DNA of 64,000 nucleotides from an uncultured Clostridiaceae bacterium (GTDB lineage: Bacteria; Bacillota; Clostridia; Lachnospirales; Lachnospiraceae), in NCBI GenBank assembly GCA_902477765.1, contig CABSIM010000002.1, positions 1 to 64,000 on the forward strand. The letters run 5' to 3'. Under the pieces are notes generated by a model. It did not search any database and had not been told where the DNA came from. It worked only from the letters and a program-made list of their open reading frames with translations. Every line of letters begins with the position of its first letter. The first letter of the stretch is position 1. A program made the position numbers and the translations under genes. Shown here piece after piece: positions 1 to 8,559 of the stretch.

Positions 1-108
1 GCTCCCACCACGGCAGCGGCGCCTACCACAGCCGCATCTCCCACCAGAGAGATTATTCAGGGTACTCCGGGCGGTCCGGCGTCTTCCGCAACGTCTGCAG
101 CACCGTAG
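1..108 (+). CDS. C-terminal tail of a Thr/Ala/Pro-rich protein (partial)
   Basis: The window opens inside a reading frame that runs 35 codons to a TAG stop. The visible residues are a low-complexity Ala-Thr-Pro linker followed by a short Gly/Pro/Ser/Ala tail. Such tails are common at the end of secreted or surface proteins of clostridia. The frame is closed by a strong hairpin about 50 bases downstream, which supports its being a real gene end. The body of the protein lies outside the window, so no function can be given. Confidence 0.5.
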   Translation, partial: APTTAAAPTTAASPTREIIQGTPGGPASSATSAAP

Positions 109-154
109 AATACAGACAAGCCGTATATGCGGCTGAGAACAGAGAACGATATCA

Positions 155-205
155 CATATCCCCGGAAGGAACGGTTCTGAAGCCGGTTCCATCCGGGGAT
201 ATTTT
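155..205 (+). terminator. Intrinsic terminator of the upstream gene
   Basis: A long inverted repeat (ATATCCCCGG left arm, CCGGGGATAT right arm, with further pairing toward the loop TTCTGAA) is followed by ATTTT. It lies 47 bases after the TAG of the partial gene at the window start. Confidence 0.75.
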
Positions 206-243
206 CCGGCATTTTTCGTTCGCCGGAAGCCATGTGAACAGAA

Positions 244-289
244 AAAACCGCCGGCGCATCGGAACATTCCTCTGCGGCCGGCGGCTTTT
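244..289 (-). terminator. Intrinsic terminator of the cell-surface repeat protein gene
   Basis: CCGCCGGC and GCCGGCGG form an 8-bp stem. Read on the minus strand the hairpin is followed by TTTTTT. It lies just beyond the stop of the minus-strand gene that ends at 347. Confidence 0.75.
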
Positions 290-346
290 GGCATTTACAG
301 CAGCACGTCAGATACGTGGGGCTGTATTCTGCAGAAAGAGACAGTC

Positions 347-1729
347 TCAGTCTTCATATTTGTCATAACCCTGATAGGTAACCCTTCCATCTTCGTCTGT
401 GCAGTAATAAACACCGTCAGAATCGGTTACATTCTTTTTCTTTTTGGCAAGGACTCCGCTGGTGTTCACAAGGTATTCAGAACCGTCATAGGAAACAACT
501 TCATACTTGGTTCCGGATTCTGCCTTCAGGCGGCGGCCGTTGTCGTAAATGTAGCTGCCGTCAATGCCGTTGATTCCGCGGCCCTTGTCGGTGCCTGCGG
601 ATTTGAAGGAATAGGTGTAGAGCTCCCCGTCCAGTTCCACGGTGGTGGTTCCGGTCCGGACCTTTCCGTTGTATTCGTCCATGTAGTAAACGCCCCATTC
701 TCCGTCACCTTCCGGGAGATCATCCAGAGAATCGATATCTTCACATCCGGAAATGACCTTGTCATTTACTGCCATTTTCTTGAGACCGGTTATCATCTCT
801 CCGTATTCATTGAAAGAATACAGATCGCCATTGATGGTTTTCATCTCACTGACAGCCAGATCTCCGTCAGAAGCACCGTAGAACCAGTAAGAGGTATCGT
901 CATAATAGCTGTCTGAATCCATGTCTTCGTCGGGCACTGCCTCAAACCATCCGGTATGGAGCCAGCAGCTGTCTTCATCACCGTAATAGTGCCATTCTCC
1001 GGAATCTTCTTCCACCCATCCGCTCTGGGCAGCACCGTATTCGCTGAAAGAATATTTTCTGCCGTTGATGGTGGACTGACGATCCGTATACTTTTTGCCG
1101 CCGGCGGAGAAGTAGAACCAGTAGGAGGGCTGTGAATCAAATTCATTGTCATAATCCTCCACACTGGCATAAAGCCAGCTGTCCGTCAGAATGGCGCCGC
1201 CTCCGTTTTCCATATCCGCATAATAAAGGGCTTCCTGCCATGCATCACCGCCGGTCAGCGGCTCGGCGGATGAGCTGATCCATCCGGTGAGCATCCGGCC
1301 GTACTCGTCGAATATATATTTTTTTCCGTCGATGGTCTGCACATCAGCGGAACCGTTTCTGCTGCGCAGAGCCCGTCCATCACTTCCGAAATAATACCAG
1401 CAGGTATCTTCCGGTGTGCTGCCGCCCTGCCAGCTGGTGTTTTCCAGCAGTCTCCATTCATTGGTGACCATGGCGCCGGAAGAGTTCACATAGTAATAGT
1501 TTCCGTTCACATCCAGCAGCGTACTGCGGACCATATATCCGTCGCTTCCAAGATAGTAGGTATGGGTTCCGTCTTTCTGCCAGGAATCTCTCAGATATTC
1601 TCCGCTGCTCAGCCGGTAGGTCCATTCTCCGTTTTCCATGGACCAGTCTGCAAATGATGTAAATGCAGTGCCAAGAACCATGACCGCGGAAACTGCCAGC
1701 ACTGCCAGTCCTGTTCCTGTCTTTTTCAT
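347..1729 (-). CDS. Secreted aromatic-repeat (choline/glucan-binding-like) cell-surface protein
   Basis: 460 residues. Residues 1-27 form a signal peptide (Lys-Lys start, hydrophobic core, cleavage probably after SFA). The rest is a string of about 15-20 residue units with Trp/Tyr pairs and Gly turns, such as WYYFGSDGRA, YYVNSSGAM and KYIFDEYGRMLTGW, recurring to the C-terminus. These resemble the CW_binding_1 / glucan-binding repeats of choline-binding proteins. I see no catalytic domain, so the protein is probably a non-covalent surface attachment or structural protein. AGGAGG (1740-1746) precedes the ATG. It is a single-gene unit, closed by the hairpin at 244-289 and divergent from the MoxR operon. 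The ligand is unknown. Confidence 0.75.
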   Translation of the reverse strand: MKKTGTGLAVLAVSAVMVLGTAFTSFADWSMENGEWTYRLSSGEYLRDSWQKDGTHTYYLGSDGYMVRSTLLDVNGNYYYVNSSGAMVTNEWRLLENTSWQGGSTPEDTCWYYFGSDGRALRSRNGSADVQTIDGKKYIFDEYGRMLTGWISSSAEPLTGGDAWQEALYYADMENGGGAILTDSWLYASVEDYDNEFDSQPSYWFYFSAGGKKYTDRQSTINGRKYSFSEYGAAQSGWVEEDSGEWHYYGDEDSCWLHTGWFEAVPDEDMDSDSYYDDTSYWFYGASDGDLAVSEMKTINGDLYSFNEYGEMITGLKKMAVNDKVISGCEDIDSLDDLPEGDGEWGVYYMDEYNGKVRTGTTTVELDGELYTYSFKSAGTDKGRGINGIDGSYIYDNGRRLKAESGTKYEVVSYDGSEYLVNTSGVLAKKKKNVTDSDGVYYCTDEDGRVTYQGYDKYED

Positions 1730-1925
1730 AAAAATCCTGCCTCCTCATATCCTTTTATTCAGCCTTTATTCTCCTATAGGATAGCACCAAAATACGGATG
1801 AAATCCAGTCTTATTTTGCGGTAAAAGTGTGGCAGCGCCTTACAAAAAAATGACGGAATCCGCGTAAAAAAAGGTGCGGCGGCACCTGACCGGATAAAAC
1901 AGGAAATCGCGTACGGATTCTTTTC

Positions 1926-1954
1926 TTGTACACAGAATCAAATTCAGATATAAT
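1926..1954 (+). promoter_or_regulatory. Sigma-A promoter of the moxR operon
   Basis: TTGTAC (1926-1931), a 17-base spacer and TATAAT (1949-1954). Transcription would begin near 1961. This rules out the in-frame TTG at 1926 as the start of the moxR product and favours ATG 2016. Confidence 0.75.
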
Positions 1955-2015
1955 AGGGAAAGATGAAGTTACCGGAAAAAGACAAAGCCACATTGACAGA
2001 AATAAGGAGAAAAAT

Positions 2016-2963
2016 ATGGATTGCAGTCGTTTTAAGGAAAATACGGAACGCGTGGTGGAAAGCTGTTCCCGTGTGATTGTGGGAAAAGAGGATGCTGTCC
2101 GCCTGATTTTCACCAGCTTTCTCTGTTCGGGCCATGTACTGCTGGAGGATGTACCGGGAACGGGAAAAACCATGCTTCTGCGTGCATTTGCGAAAACCAT
2201 CGGAAGCGGATTCAAACGGATCCAGTTCACGCCGGATCTGCTTCCATCGGACCTGACGGGAATTAATTTCTATAACCAGAAAACCGGAGAATTTGAATTC
2301 CGGAAAGGACCGTTGTTTACAAATATCGTACTGGCAGATGAAATCAACAGAGCCACACCCAGAACCCAGTCCAGTCTGCTGGAGGCCATGGAAGAAGGAC
2401 AGATTACGGTGGACGGAACCACATACCGGATGGATGAGCCGTTTTTTGTCATGGCGACGCAGAATCCGGTGGAATCCTACGGGACATTTCCGCTTCCGGA
2501 AGCGCAGCTGGACCGGTTTTTCATGAAACTCAGCCTGGGGTACATGACCAGAGAACAGGAGATGGAGGTAATTGCCAGAAAACCTGCAGCGGATATTCTG
2601 GAAAGCCTGGTACCGGTTCTGTCTGCGGAAGAGATCCGGACCATGAAGGCGGAATTTCCGCAGGTCAGGGTTCATGAAGATATTGTTTCCTATATGATGG
2701 ATATAGTGGAAAAGACGAGACGGGAGAGCCGGTTTGTGACCGGAGTGTCCACCCGCGGAGCCATTGCACTTTATAAGGCATCCCAGGTGACGGCCGCATG
2801 CCGGGGCAGGGATTTTGTGATACCGGAAGATGTTCTGGAAGTGGCTCCGTCCGTCCTGAGCCACAGGATCATTTCCAGAGGCTCTGAAAGTTTTGAAGAT
2901 GCCAAAAGGTTTTTTATGGGAATGGTGGAAACCATACCGGTTCCGCTGGAGAAAATACGATGA
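2016..2963 (+). CDS. MoxR-family AAA+ ATPase
   Basis: 315 residues from ATG 2016, chosen because AAGGAG lies 6 bases upstream and the promoter ends at 1954. Walker A is GTGKT (in EDVPGTGKT), Walker B is LADEINRA, and the MoxR-type sequence TPRTQSSLLEAMEE follows. Sensor and arginine-finger regions are present (MATQNPVE, LPEAQLDRFFMK). MoxR ATPases act as chaperone-like remodelers and are usually encoded with DUF58 proteins, as here. The stop overlaps the next start by 4 bases (ATGA), so the two are translationally coupled. The client is not evident from sequence. Confidence 0.93.
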   Translation: MDCSRFKENTERVVESCSRVIVGKEDAVRLIFTSFLCSGHVLLEDVPGTGKTMLLRAFAKTIGSGFKRIQFTPDLLPSDLTGINFYNQKTGEFEFRKGPLFTNIVLADEINRATPRTQSSLLEAMEEGQITVDGTTYRMDEPFFVMATQNPVESYGTFPLPEAQLDRFFMKLSLGYMTREQEMEVIARKPAADILESLVPVLSAEEIRTMKAEFPQVRVHEDIVSYMMDIVEKTRRESRFVTGVSTRGAIALYKASQVTAACRGRDFVIPEDVLEVAPSVLSHRIISRGSESFEDAKRFFMGMVETIPVPLEKIR

Positions 2964-4045
2964 TTCTGTTTCTGATTATGCTTGCGGCAGTGCTGTATGC
3001 CGCAGAGAAATACTCCCTGGCACATGTTCTGGACCGGGTGTCCTGTGAGACATGGACAGACCGGGTTCTGGTGGAACCGGAAGAGGAGTTTTCCTGGTCT
3101 CTGACTGTGTCCAACGGAAAACGTATGATGGTCCCATATCTTGGCATACGGGAAGCGGTACCGGAAGGTCTGATGTTTTCGGAGACGGGAGAGCCTGTGG
3201 AAAAGAAAGAAATCTCAGGACTCAGTTCGGTGCTCTATGTGGCCGGGGGCCAGAAGGTGACGCTGGAACGACGGGTATGTCTGCCTTCCAGAGGACGCTA
3301 TTTTTTCCGGGGAGCCGTGGCGGAAGCCGGGGATTTCCTGGGAATCAGGAATGTGCTGGGATATTATCCGGAACTGAAGGAAATGGTGGTAAAACCGAGG
3401 CCGTATGATGCCGGGAGACTTTCGGAGGTGCTGGGAGGTTTTCTGGGAGAGCAGTCTGTCAGGAGAACCCTTTTTGAGGATCCCATTATTACCATCGGTT
3501 TCCGGGAATATACCGGAAGAGAACCGTTCCGGGCCATCAGCTGGACACAGAGCGCCAAAGCCGGCCGCCTCATGGTACGCCAGTATGACTGTACGGCGGA
3601 CCCTGCATGCACGGTGCTGCTGAATACACAGTGCAGCGGGAGAGAGGAACGGGAAGAACTGCTGGAACGCTGCTTTTCCATGGCGCGGAGCGTGTGCGAA
3701 GAACTGGAAAGACGTAAAATTCCGTATGAATTCCGTACCAACGGCAGCATTGCCGGCGCCATGGGAAACTGGAAACAGGTGGGAGACGGTCTGGGAGCGG
3801 GACATCTGGAGACTGTTCTGGAGGGTCTGGGCCGCATGACATATAACTGCAGGGAGGATCTGGACAGCTGGATTCCCAAAGTGGCGGCTTCTGTTCAGGG
3901 CAGAAGGAATTACATTATTCTGACACCGGAAAAAAATAAAAAGTTTCCGGAAATGCTCATGCGGCTGGAAGAAGCTTCCGGCGGAAAACCTCTGGTCATC
4001 GATGCGGAAGAAATGGAGGAAAGCCATGGCAGTGATCATTCTTAA
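2960..4045 (+). CDS. DUF58 domain protein
   Basis: 361 residues. A short hydrophobic N-terminus (residues 1-16) probably anchors it in the membrane. The DUF58 signature is around residues 180-205 (FREYTGREPFRAISWTQSA). DUF58 proteins are the usual partners of MoxR ATPases, and their C-terminal half has a von Willebrand-like fold. It overlaps moxR by 4 bases and the next gene by 20 bases, so this is a three-gene operon. The role is inferred from family and context: cell-envelope or protein-complex maturation. Confidence 0.88.
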   Translation: MILFLIMLAAVLYAAEKYSLAHVLDRVSCETWTDRVLVEPEEEFSWSLTVSNGKRMMVPYLGIREAVPEGLMFSETGEPVEKKEISGLSSVLYVAGGQKVTLERRVCLPSRGRYFFRGAVAEAGDFLGIRNVLGYYPELKEMVVKPRPYDAGRLSEVLGGFLGEQSVRRTLFEDPIITIGFREYTGREPFRAISWTQSAKAGRLMVRQYDCTADPACTVLLNTQCSGREEREELLERCFSMARSVCEELERRKIPYEFRTNGSIAGAMGNWKQVGDGLGAGHLETVLEGLGRMTYNCREDLDSWIPKVAASVQGRRNYIILTPEKNKKFPEMLMRLEEASGGKPLVIDAEEMEESHGSDHS

Positions 4046-5102
4046 GATGCTTACAGATATATTCTGGTATCTGGCCATCATGTTTCCTGTGATTCTGTCT
4101 GTTCCTCTGCCGGTACAGATCCTGCTTTCCCTGATCCCTGTGCTCTGGATCTTCTGGCTTCTGGACAGCAGGAAGAAAAAAGACATTGCGGGAGGACTTC
4201 AGGATATTCTGTTTCTGGAAGGAAAGATTCTGACAGCTGCGGTTCTGACGGAGCTGGTGGTTCTGGGAGCCGACCGCTGGCAGAAACAGAGCGGAGGATT
4301 CGTGCTGCTGTTTCTGATATCAGGCATTCTTATGCTGAGAACGGGAAGAATCTCCGCCTCCGGTCAGAGCAGGATGAAGTTTTTCGGGTCCAACGGGATC
4401 TGTCTGAGCCTGATCCTGGCTGCCGCCATGGTCCTCTCCCTGAAACCGGTCAGGGAGGCATTTCTCCTGACGCTGAAAACAGGATACCGGTGCCTGATTC
4501 TTCCTGTGCTGCTGCTTCTGAGAATCATGATGAAAATATTTGAACTTCTGGCACCGCTGTTTCCGGAATTTCAGGCATCCGGAGACATGGATACAGCTCT
4601 GGATACCATGACAGGGCTGGAAGGAGAACTGAATACTCTGGAGGAAGTGCAGGCTCCCTGGTTCCTGAAAGCCATTCTGATTCTGCTGGCCGCAGGGCTT
4701 CTGGTGCTGATTTTCAGATACCTGTACCGGAGATTCACTGACATGGGAGACCGGCGGGCCGGAAACAATGCGGGGATTTCCCTGCGGGAACAGATGGGAG
4801 AAGAAAAAAAAGAGGAAGAAGAGCGGGATTTTCCATGGTCGGAACGGACGTCCAGATATTATTACCGGAAATTTCTCAGGCTGTGCCGGAAGAAAAGGCT
4901 GATTCCCGACGGAATTGTTACCAGCCAGGCGGTGCAGGACAGCGCATGCCGCGTCTGGCCGGAAGAGGAACTGGAGAAACTGAGAGACAGCTATCTTCCG
5001 GTCCGCTACGGGAATTACAGAGAAAGCCGCGAGGAAAAGAAGCGGAGCCGGGATGTATACAGACATCTGAAAGAACTGGACGAAAAAACACCGGTGACAT
5101 GA
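4026..5102 (+). CDS. Membrane protein with C-terminal DUF4129-like domain
   Basis: 358 residues from ATG 4026, chosen because GGAGGA lies 5 bases upstream; ATG 4002 lacks a site. Several hydrophobic segments fill residues 1-170, and another lies near 220-240 (FLKAILILLAAGLLVLIF). A cytoplasmic C-terminal region includes YYYRKFLRLCRKKRLIPDG and ends in a run of charged residues. This layout matches the DUF4129 partner found with MoxR and DUF58, often fused to or beside a transglutaminase-like TgpA protein. No TgpA is present here. A soluble transglutaminase-like protein is at 46195. Confidence 0.7.
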   Translation: MAVIILKMLTDIFWYLAIMFPVILSVPLPVQILLSLIPVLWIFWLLDSRKKKDIAGGLQDILFLEGKILTAAVLTELVVLGADRWQKQSGGFVLLFLISGILMLRTGRISASGQSRMKFFGSNGICLSLILAAAMVLSLKPVREAFLLTLKTGYRCLILPVLLLLRIMMKIFELLAPLFPEFQASGDMDTALDTMTGLEGELNTLEEVQAPWFLKAILILLAAGLLVLIFRYLYRRFTDMGDRRAGNNAGISLREQMGEEKKEEEERDFPWSERTSRYYYRKFLRLCRKKRLIPDGIVTSQAVQDSACRVWPEEELEKLRDSYLPVRYGNYRESREEKKRSRDVYRHLKELDEKTPVT

Positions 5103-5152
5103 CCGGGAAAAGTTCGGTTACATATTAAAGTCTATCTGACGGAAAGGATGGT

Positions 5153-5995
5153 ATGATCATGCATCAGATTACAGAACAAATCAGACGAAACCGGGATTTC
5201 TGCAAGAGTCCCTTCGGAGAGGAAAGGGAACCTTCCGATCAGCAGAAGCACCTTCCCCAGCCGCCTCTCTGCAAAGCAGCAGGTTCCGATGAAAGGATTC
5301 CTCTGCCAAGAGATTTCCGGGAGGTCCTTACCCAGCCGGATTTCCTGGCTATCTTACAGCAGAGAGTCAGCCAGAGATTCTACCAGGACAGACCCATGTC
5401 CCTGAGTCAGCTGTCGTTCCTTCTCTGGGCATCCCAGGGAGTAAAGGCGCTTCGCGGAAATCATTATGCCACACTGAGGACGGTTCCGTCCGGCGGTGCC
5501 CGTCATGCCTTTGAAACCTATCTGGCAGTACGTCTGGTGGAGGGGCTGGAACCTGGGGTATATCATTACCTTCCGCTGGAGCATGCACTGGAACCTGTGG
5601 GGCCGCTGGAAAACCCTGCGGAACAGATTACCGCCGCCATGCACGGACAGAAATGGGCCGGCGGCTGCGCGGTGGCCTTTCTGTTCAGCTTTGTGCCGTA
5701 CCGTGCCGAATGGAGGTACGGAACCAGTGCCCACCGGGTGGCTCTGATTGATGTGGGACATGTGGGACAGAATCTGTATCTTGCCTGTGAGGCTGTCGGA
5801 TGCGGTGCATGTGCCGTGGCGGCACTCGATCAGCAGACGGCAGACAGCCTGTGCAGGCTGGACGGCCAGGAGGAATTTATCATTTATGCAGCGGCAGTGG
5901 GACTGTCGGATCCGGAAAAGAACAAGGCGGGAAACAGCCAGCTGTATGCGGATACTGTTGCAGAAAGCAATGCCATTGAGCCGCTGAAAAAATAA
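5153..5995 (+). CDS. SagB/ThcOx-type nitroreductase-family oxidoreductase
   Basis: 280 residues. Residues 1-55 are a polar leader. The FMN-dependent nitroreductase fold follows, with SagB-type landmarks: RVSQRFY, the LSFLLWASQG stretch, RTVPSGGARHAFETYL, GLEPGVYHY and the late DVGHVGQNLYLACEAVG segment. SagB-type enzymes oxidise azolines to azoles in peptide natural products, but many stand-alone homologs have unknown substrates. No precursor peptide or cyclodehydratase is nearby, so a peptide-maturation role is not supported. It sits 50 bases after the DUF4129 gene and may be cotranscribed with it. Confidence 0.85.
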   Translation: MIMHQITEQIRRNRDFCKSPFGEEREPSDQQKHLPQPPLCKAAGSDERIPLPRDFREVLTQPDFLAILQQRVSQRFYQDRPMSLSQLSFLLWASQGVKALRGNHYATLRTVPSGGARHAFETYLAVRLVEGLEPGVYHYLPLEHALEPVGPLENPAEQITAAMHGQKWAGGCAVAFLFSFVPYRAEWRYGTSAHRVALIDVGHVGQNLYLACEAVGCGACAVAALDQQTADSLCRLDGQEEFIIYAAAVGLSDPEKNKAGNSQLYADTVAESNAIEPLKK

Positions 5996-6016
5996 TTTCT
6001 GCCAGGAAACAAGACG

Positions 6017-6256
6017 ATGGGAATTTCAGCAGCAGCGATCCTGATTCTGAGATTCCTTCATGCAGATTACATTCTGGAGGTGATTTCTTCCAGAGCCGCT
6101 AACTGGGGCATTATTCTTTTGACAGTTGCAGTTTTTGCCCCGTTGGCACTGGACAGATACGAATTGAGTCATCTGCTGAGTCTCATTTACAGTCCTGCGG
6201 GATGGATTGCTGTCCTTGCAGGAATCCCGGCGGCAAAGGCAGTCTTCAGATTTTAG
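6017..6256 (+). pseudogene. Truncated DUF441 (YeaL-like) membrane protein remnant
   Basis: 79 codons that match the middle of the roughly 150-residue DUF441 membrane family: an ILxxLR-like helix, then NWGIILLTVAVFAPLAL, then SPAGWIAVLAGI. The N-terminal helix and the C-terminal glycine-rich half with the last helices are missing. Two hydrophobic segments remain. A weak AGGAA site precedes the ATG, so a short product could still be made. It lies in the same frame as the SagB-type gene, separated from it by TAA at 5993. I read it as a decayed gene but cannot exclude a short functional protein. Confidence 0.5.
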
Positions 6257-6317
6257 GATTTGGAAAGCCGGAATCAACACGGCAGAACACACTGCCCGGC
6301 CGTCTGAAAACGGTGAA

Positions 6318-6363
6318 AAGAACCCGGGAATTTCTCTGATTTCAGAGAAATTCCCGGGTTCTT
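6318..6363. terminator. 21-bp perfect hairpin between convergent genes
   Basis: Arms 6318-6338 and 6343-6363 are fully complementary around the loop ATTT (AAGAACCCGGG outer part). The minus-strand side runs into TTCTTTTC. It probably terminates both the plus-strand genes ending at 6256 and the BCCT gene ending at 6481. Confidence 0.7.
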
Positions 6364-6480
6364 GATATCCGGACAGCCTGATGCTGCATGTGCTTTAAAA
6401 GCATCGATTTCAGAACGATTCAAGGGTACATGTTTTTCAGAACAGATTCCGGTTCACCGGGGAAAATTCTCCGGTCCCCG

Positions 6481-8028
6481 TCAGAGAACCTTTCCCGACT
6501 GTTCCCGGAGATAGGAGCGGGCATCTTTCAGAAAACTGGCGACAATCATCAGGATAACCACAGCCACGGGAAATGCTGCAATGATGGAAACGGACTGAAG
6601 ATTCGCCATGGAATTGTCACTGAAAACCAGGGCAATGGGAAACAGAATCAGCATGACGGCCCAGAAAATGATCACTGCCGTATGGGGCTTTTCATCCCCG
6701 GTCATCTGGCGGTAGGTATAGCCGGAGGCCACCAGGGAAATGGAATCGAAACTGGTGGCATAAAATGCAATCATGGCCAGAGCCAGCAGCACCAGCACCA
6801 GCGAAGGAAACGGAAGAGTCTCGATAATGGCCAGAATCGTGGAGTAAAGATCTCCTGTGGCCGCATAGAGTTCCATGACATTCAGCCGGCCTGTGACCTG
6901 AAGGCCGAGACTGTAGTTTCCCATGATGATAAAGCTGAGGAATGTGCTGCCAAGGCTGTACAGGTACCCCCCGAGAATGGTCTGGCGCACCGTACGCCCC
7001 CTGGAAATGCTGCCGATGAAAAACGGAGCAGCCACACACCATACCATCCAGTATGCCCAGTAGAAGATGGTCCAGTTCTGGGGAAAGGATGTGGACCGCA
7101 GAGGGTCCGTATAGGTGGCTATGGACAGGAAATTCTGGGCAAGGTTTCCGACGGCGGAAAAGCCGGTTTCAAGAATATAGCGGGTTTCTCCTCCGGCCAG
7201 CAGGATGTAGGCCAGGAGAATAAAAAACAGATACATACAGGATGCGGCCAGCCTGGCGACACCCTTCATTCCGCCGGCGACGGAAACGGTATAGACAATG
7301 CAGATCACCAGCAGGATGCCGATGGTCAGCCATTTGGAATCCGGAAGACCCGTCAGCCTGGAAAGAATCTGGGACAGGAGGGGTGTGGCCAGTCCGAAAG
7401 TGGTGGCAGTTCCGGACAGCAGGGCAAACAATGCCAGAAGGTCGATGAGCCTTCCGGAAAGACCGTCCGTCTTTTTCCCCAGAAGAGGGCGGCAGGCTTC
7501 AGAATATTTCTGTTTGGCGCATCCGCGGACATGAATCATGAAACCGAAGGCAACAGCCAGAACCAGATAAAAGGCCCACGGAATAGGACCCCAGTGAAAC
7601 AGCGGGAACGTACTGGACCAGATCTGGATGTCTCCCAGTTCTGCAATGTGCGGATCAGAGGCATAAAGGATCCATTCGCAGAGGGAATAAAACAGGATAT
7701 CTGCGGCAAGTCCGGCCGTAAACATCATGCTGCCCCAGGAAAAGGCGGAATATCTGGGTTTTTCCCCCGGTTTTCCGAGACGGATATTTCCGTATTCCGA
7801 AAATGCCAGATACAGGGAAAGGAGGAAAATACCAAGACCTATCACCAGATAGTACAGACCGAAGGTGTCGCCCAGCAGGGCACGGATCTGTTCCAGAATG
7901 GTTTTGGAGGCTTCCGGAAAAGCAGTAAAACTCAGAAACAGAAACAGAATCAGAAGAAAAGGAATCACAGCCGCAGGCCAGTCGATCCGGCTTTTCAGGG
8001 AACCGGCGGATTTGTTTGTTTCGTTCAT
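6481..8028 (-). CDS. BCCT-family transporter (betaine/carnitine/choline type)
   Basis: 515 residues with about 12 membrane segments. Family landmarks are GSMMFTAGLAADI, FHWGPIPWAFY, the tryptophan-rich WTIFYWAYWMVW segment and SISRGRTVR. BCCT carriers move quaternary-amine solutes such as glycine betaine, carnitine or choline by sodium or proton coupling or by exchange. The exact substrate cannot be read here. The ATG at 8028 has an AGAAAGGATGG site. It is monocistronic, with its own promoter at 8079-8107 and a hairpin at 6318-6363. No choline or carnitine catabolic genes are adjacent. Confidence 0.92.
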   Translation of the reverse strand: MNETNKSAGSLKSRIDWPAAVIPFLLILFLFLSFTAFPEASKTILEQIRALLGDTFGLYYLVIGLGIFLLSLYLAFSEYGNIRLGKPGEKPRYSAFSWGSMMFTAGLAADILFYSLCEWILYASDPHIAELGDIQIWSSTFPLFHWGPIPWAFYLVLAVAFGFMIHVRGCAKQKYSEACRPLLGKKTDGLSGRLIDLLALFALLSGTATTFGLATPLLSQILSRLTGLPDSKWLTIGILLVICIVYTVSVAGGMKGVARLAASCMYLFFILLAYILLAGGETRYILETGFSAVGNLAQNFLSIATYTDPLRSTSFPQNWTIFYWAYWMVWCVAAPFFIGSISRGRTVRQTILGGYLYSLGSTFLSFIIMGNYSLGLQVTGRLNVMELYAATGDLYSTILAIIETLPFPSLVLVLLALAMIAFYATSFDSISLVASGYTYRQMTGDEKPHTAVIIFWAVMLILFPIALVFSDNSMANLQSVSIIAAFPVAVVILMIVASFLKDARSYLREQSGKVL

Positions 8029-8078
8029 AAGTCCATCCTTTCTTGTTCAAAAAAACAGATGCTTAATAATTATTGAAC

Positions 8079-8107
8079 ATTATAGCATCAGACCCCTAGG
8101 AATGCAA
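8079..8107 (-). promoter_or_regulatory. Sigma-A promoter of the BCCT transporter gene
   Basis: On the minus strand TTGCAT (8107-8102), a 17-base spacer and TATAAT (8084-8079). About 50 bases of leader precede the ATG. Confidence 0.7.
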
Positions 8108-8309
8108 CCCCAAAATGAGAGGATCTGCCGGAAAAGGTTTTCTGCGCAGAGGGCACAGTCCGCATCTGTTTCCGGAGTATTCCGGAAGCCGGCGGCTTCC
8201 GGACGAAACCGGTGGTATTGCCGTGAGGTTCGGGAAAGGACCGCCTGTGCGGATGTTTTATGTGGATTGCGCAAAAAGAAAAAAATACATGATAAAAAGT
8301 AAAATATAA
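8108..8309. other. Non-coding stretch between divergent promoters
   Basis: With the promoters, the gene-free gap is 331 bases (8029-8359). It holds a perfect 10-bp inverted repeat, TCCGGAAGCC (8181-8190) and GGCTTCCGGA (8194-8203), with a three-base loop. There is no T run and no supported reading frame. I see nothing else in it. Confidence 0.5.
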
Positions 8310-8338
8310 TTGACATATAGACAAAAATAGTATATAGT
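8310..8338 (+). promoter_or_regulatory. Sigma-A promoter of the XRE regulator operon
   Basis: TTGACA (8310-8315), a 17-base spacer and TATAGT (8333-8338), 21 bases before the ATG. The close spacing would let the small regulator occupy its own promoter. Confidence 0.8.
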
Positions 8339-8359
8339 AACCATAAAGGAGGACAACAG

Positions 8360-8557
8360 ATGAAAAATCTGCGTATGAAAGCTGCCAGGGCGGCACTGGA
8401 CATGTCCCAGAGTGAACTTGCGGAAAAAGCCGGGGTCACAAGGCAGACCATCGGCATGATCGAATCGGGGGAATATAATCCCACACTGAATCTCTGTCTG
8501 AAGATCTGCAGGATTCTGGGCAAGACTCTGGATGAACTTTTCTGGGAGGAGGAGTAA
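8360..8557 (+). CDS. Small XRE-family HTH transcriptional regulator
   Basis: 65 residues, consisting almost entirely of a Cro/CI-type helix-turn-helix (SQSELAEKAGVTRQTIGMIE as the HTH core, then NPTLNLCLKICRILGKTLDELF). There is no sensor domain. Such one-domain regulators are commonly cotranscribed with a small membrane protein, as here. AAGGAGG precedes the ATG. Its 3-prime end carries the GGAGGAGGAG that serves as the ribosome-binding site of the next gene. Autoregulation is likely by family behaviour but not shown. Confidence 0.9.
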   Translation: MKNLRMKAARAALDMSQSELAEKAGVTRQTIGMIESGEYNPTLNLCLKICRILGKTLDELFWEEE

Positions 8558-8559
8558 AA

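Noticed and set aside
5153..5995. SagB-type enzyme as part of an azole-peptide (RiPP) cluster
   Set aside because: No precursor peptide, YcaO cyclodehydratase or exporter is nearby, so the cluster reading has no support.
6388..8076. Long plus-strand open frame (562 codons) opposite the BCCT transporter gene
   Set aside because: Its translation is low-complexity (Gly, Gln, His, Lys rich) with no domain. The minus strand encodes a clear transporter with promoter and ribosome-binding site.
8115..8309. 64-codon plus-strand frame in the gap before the XRE regulator
   Set aside because: It lies upstream of the XRE promoter, has no ribosome-binding site and has a composition unlike a protein.
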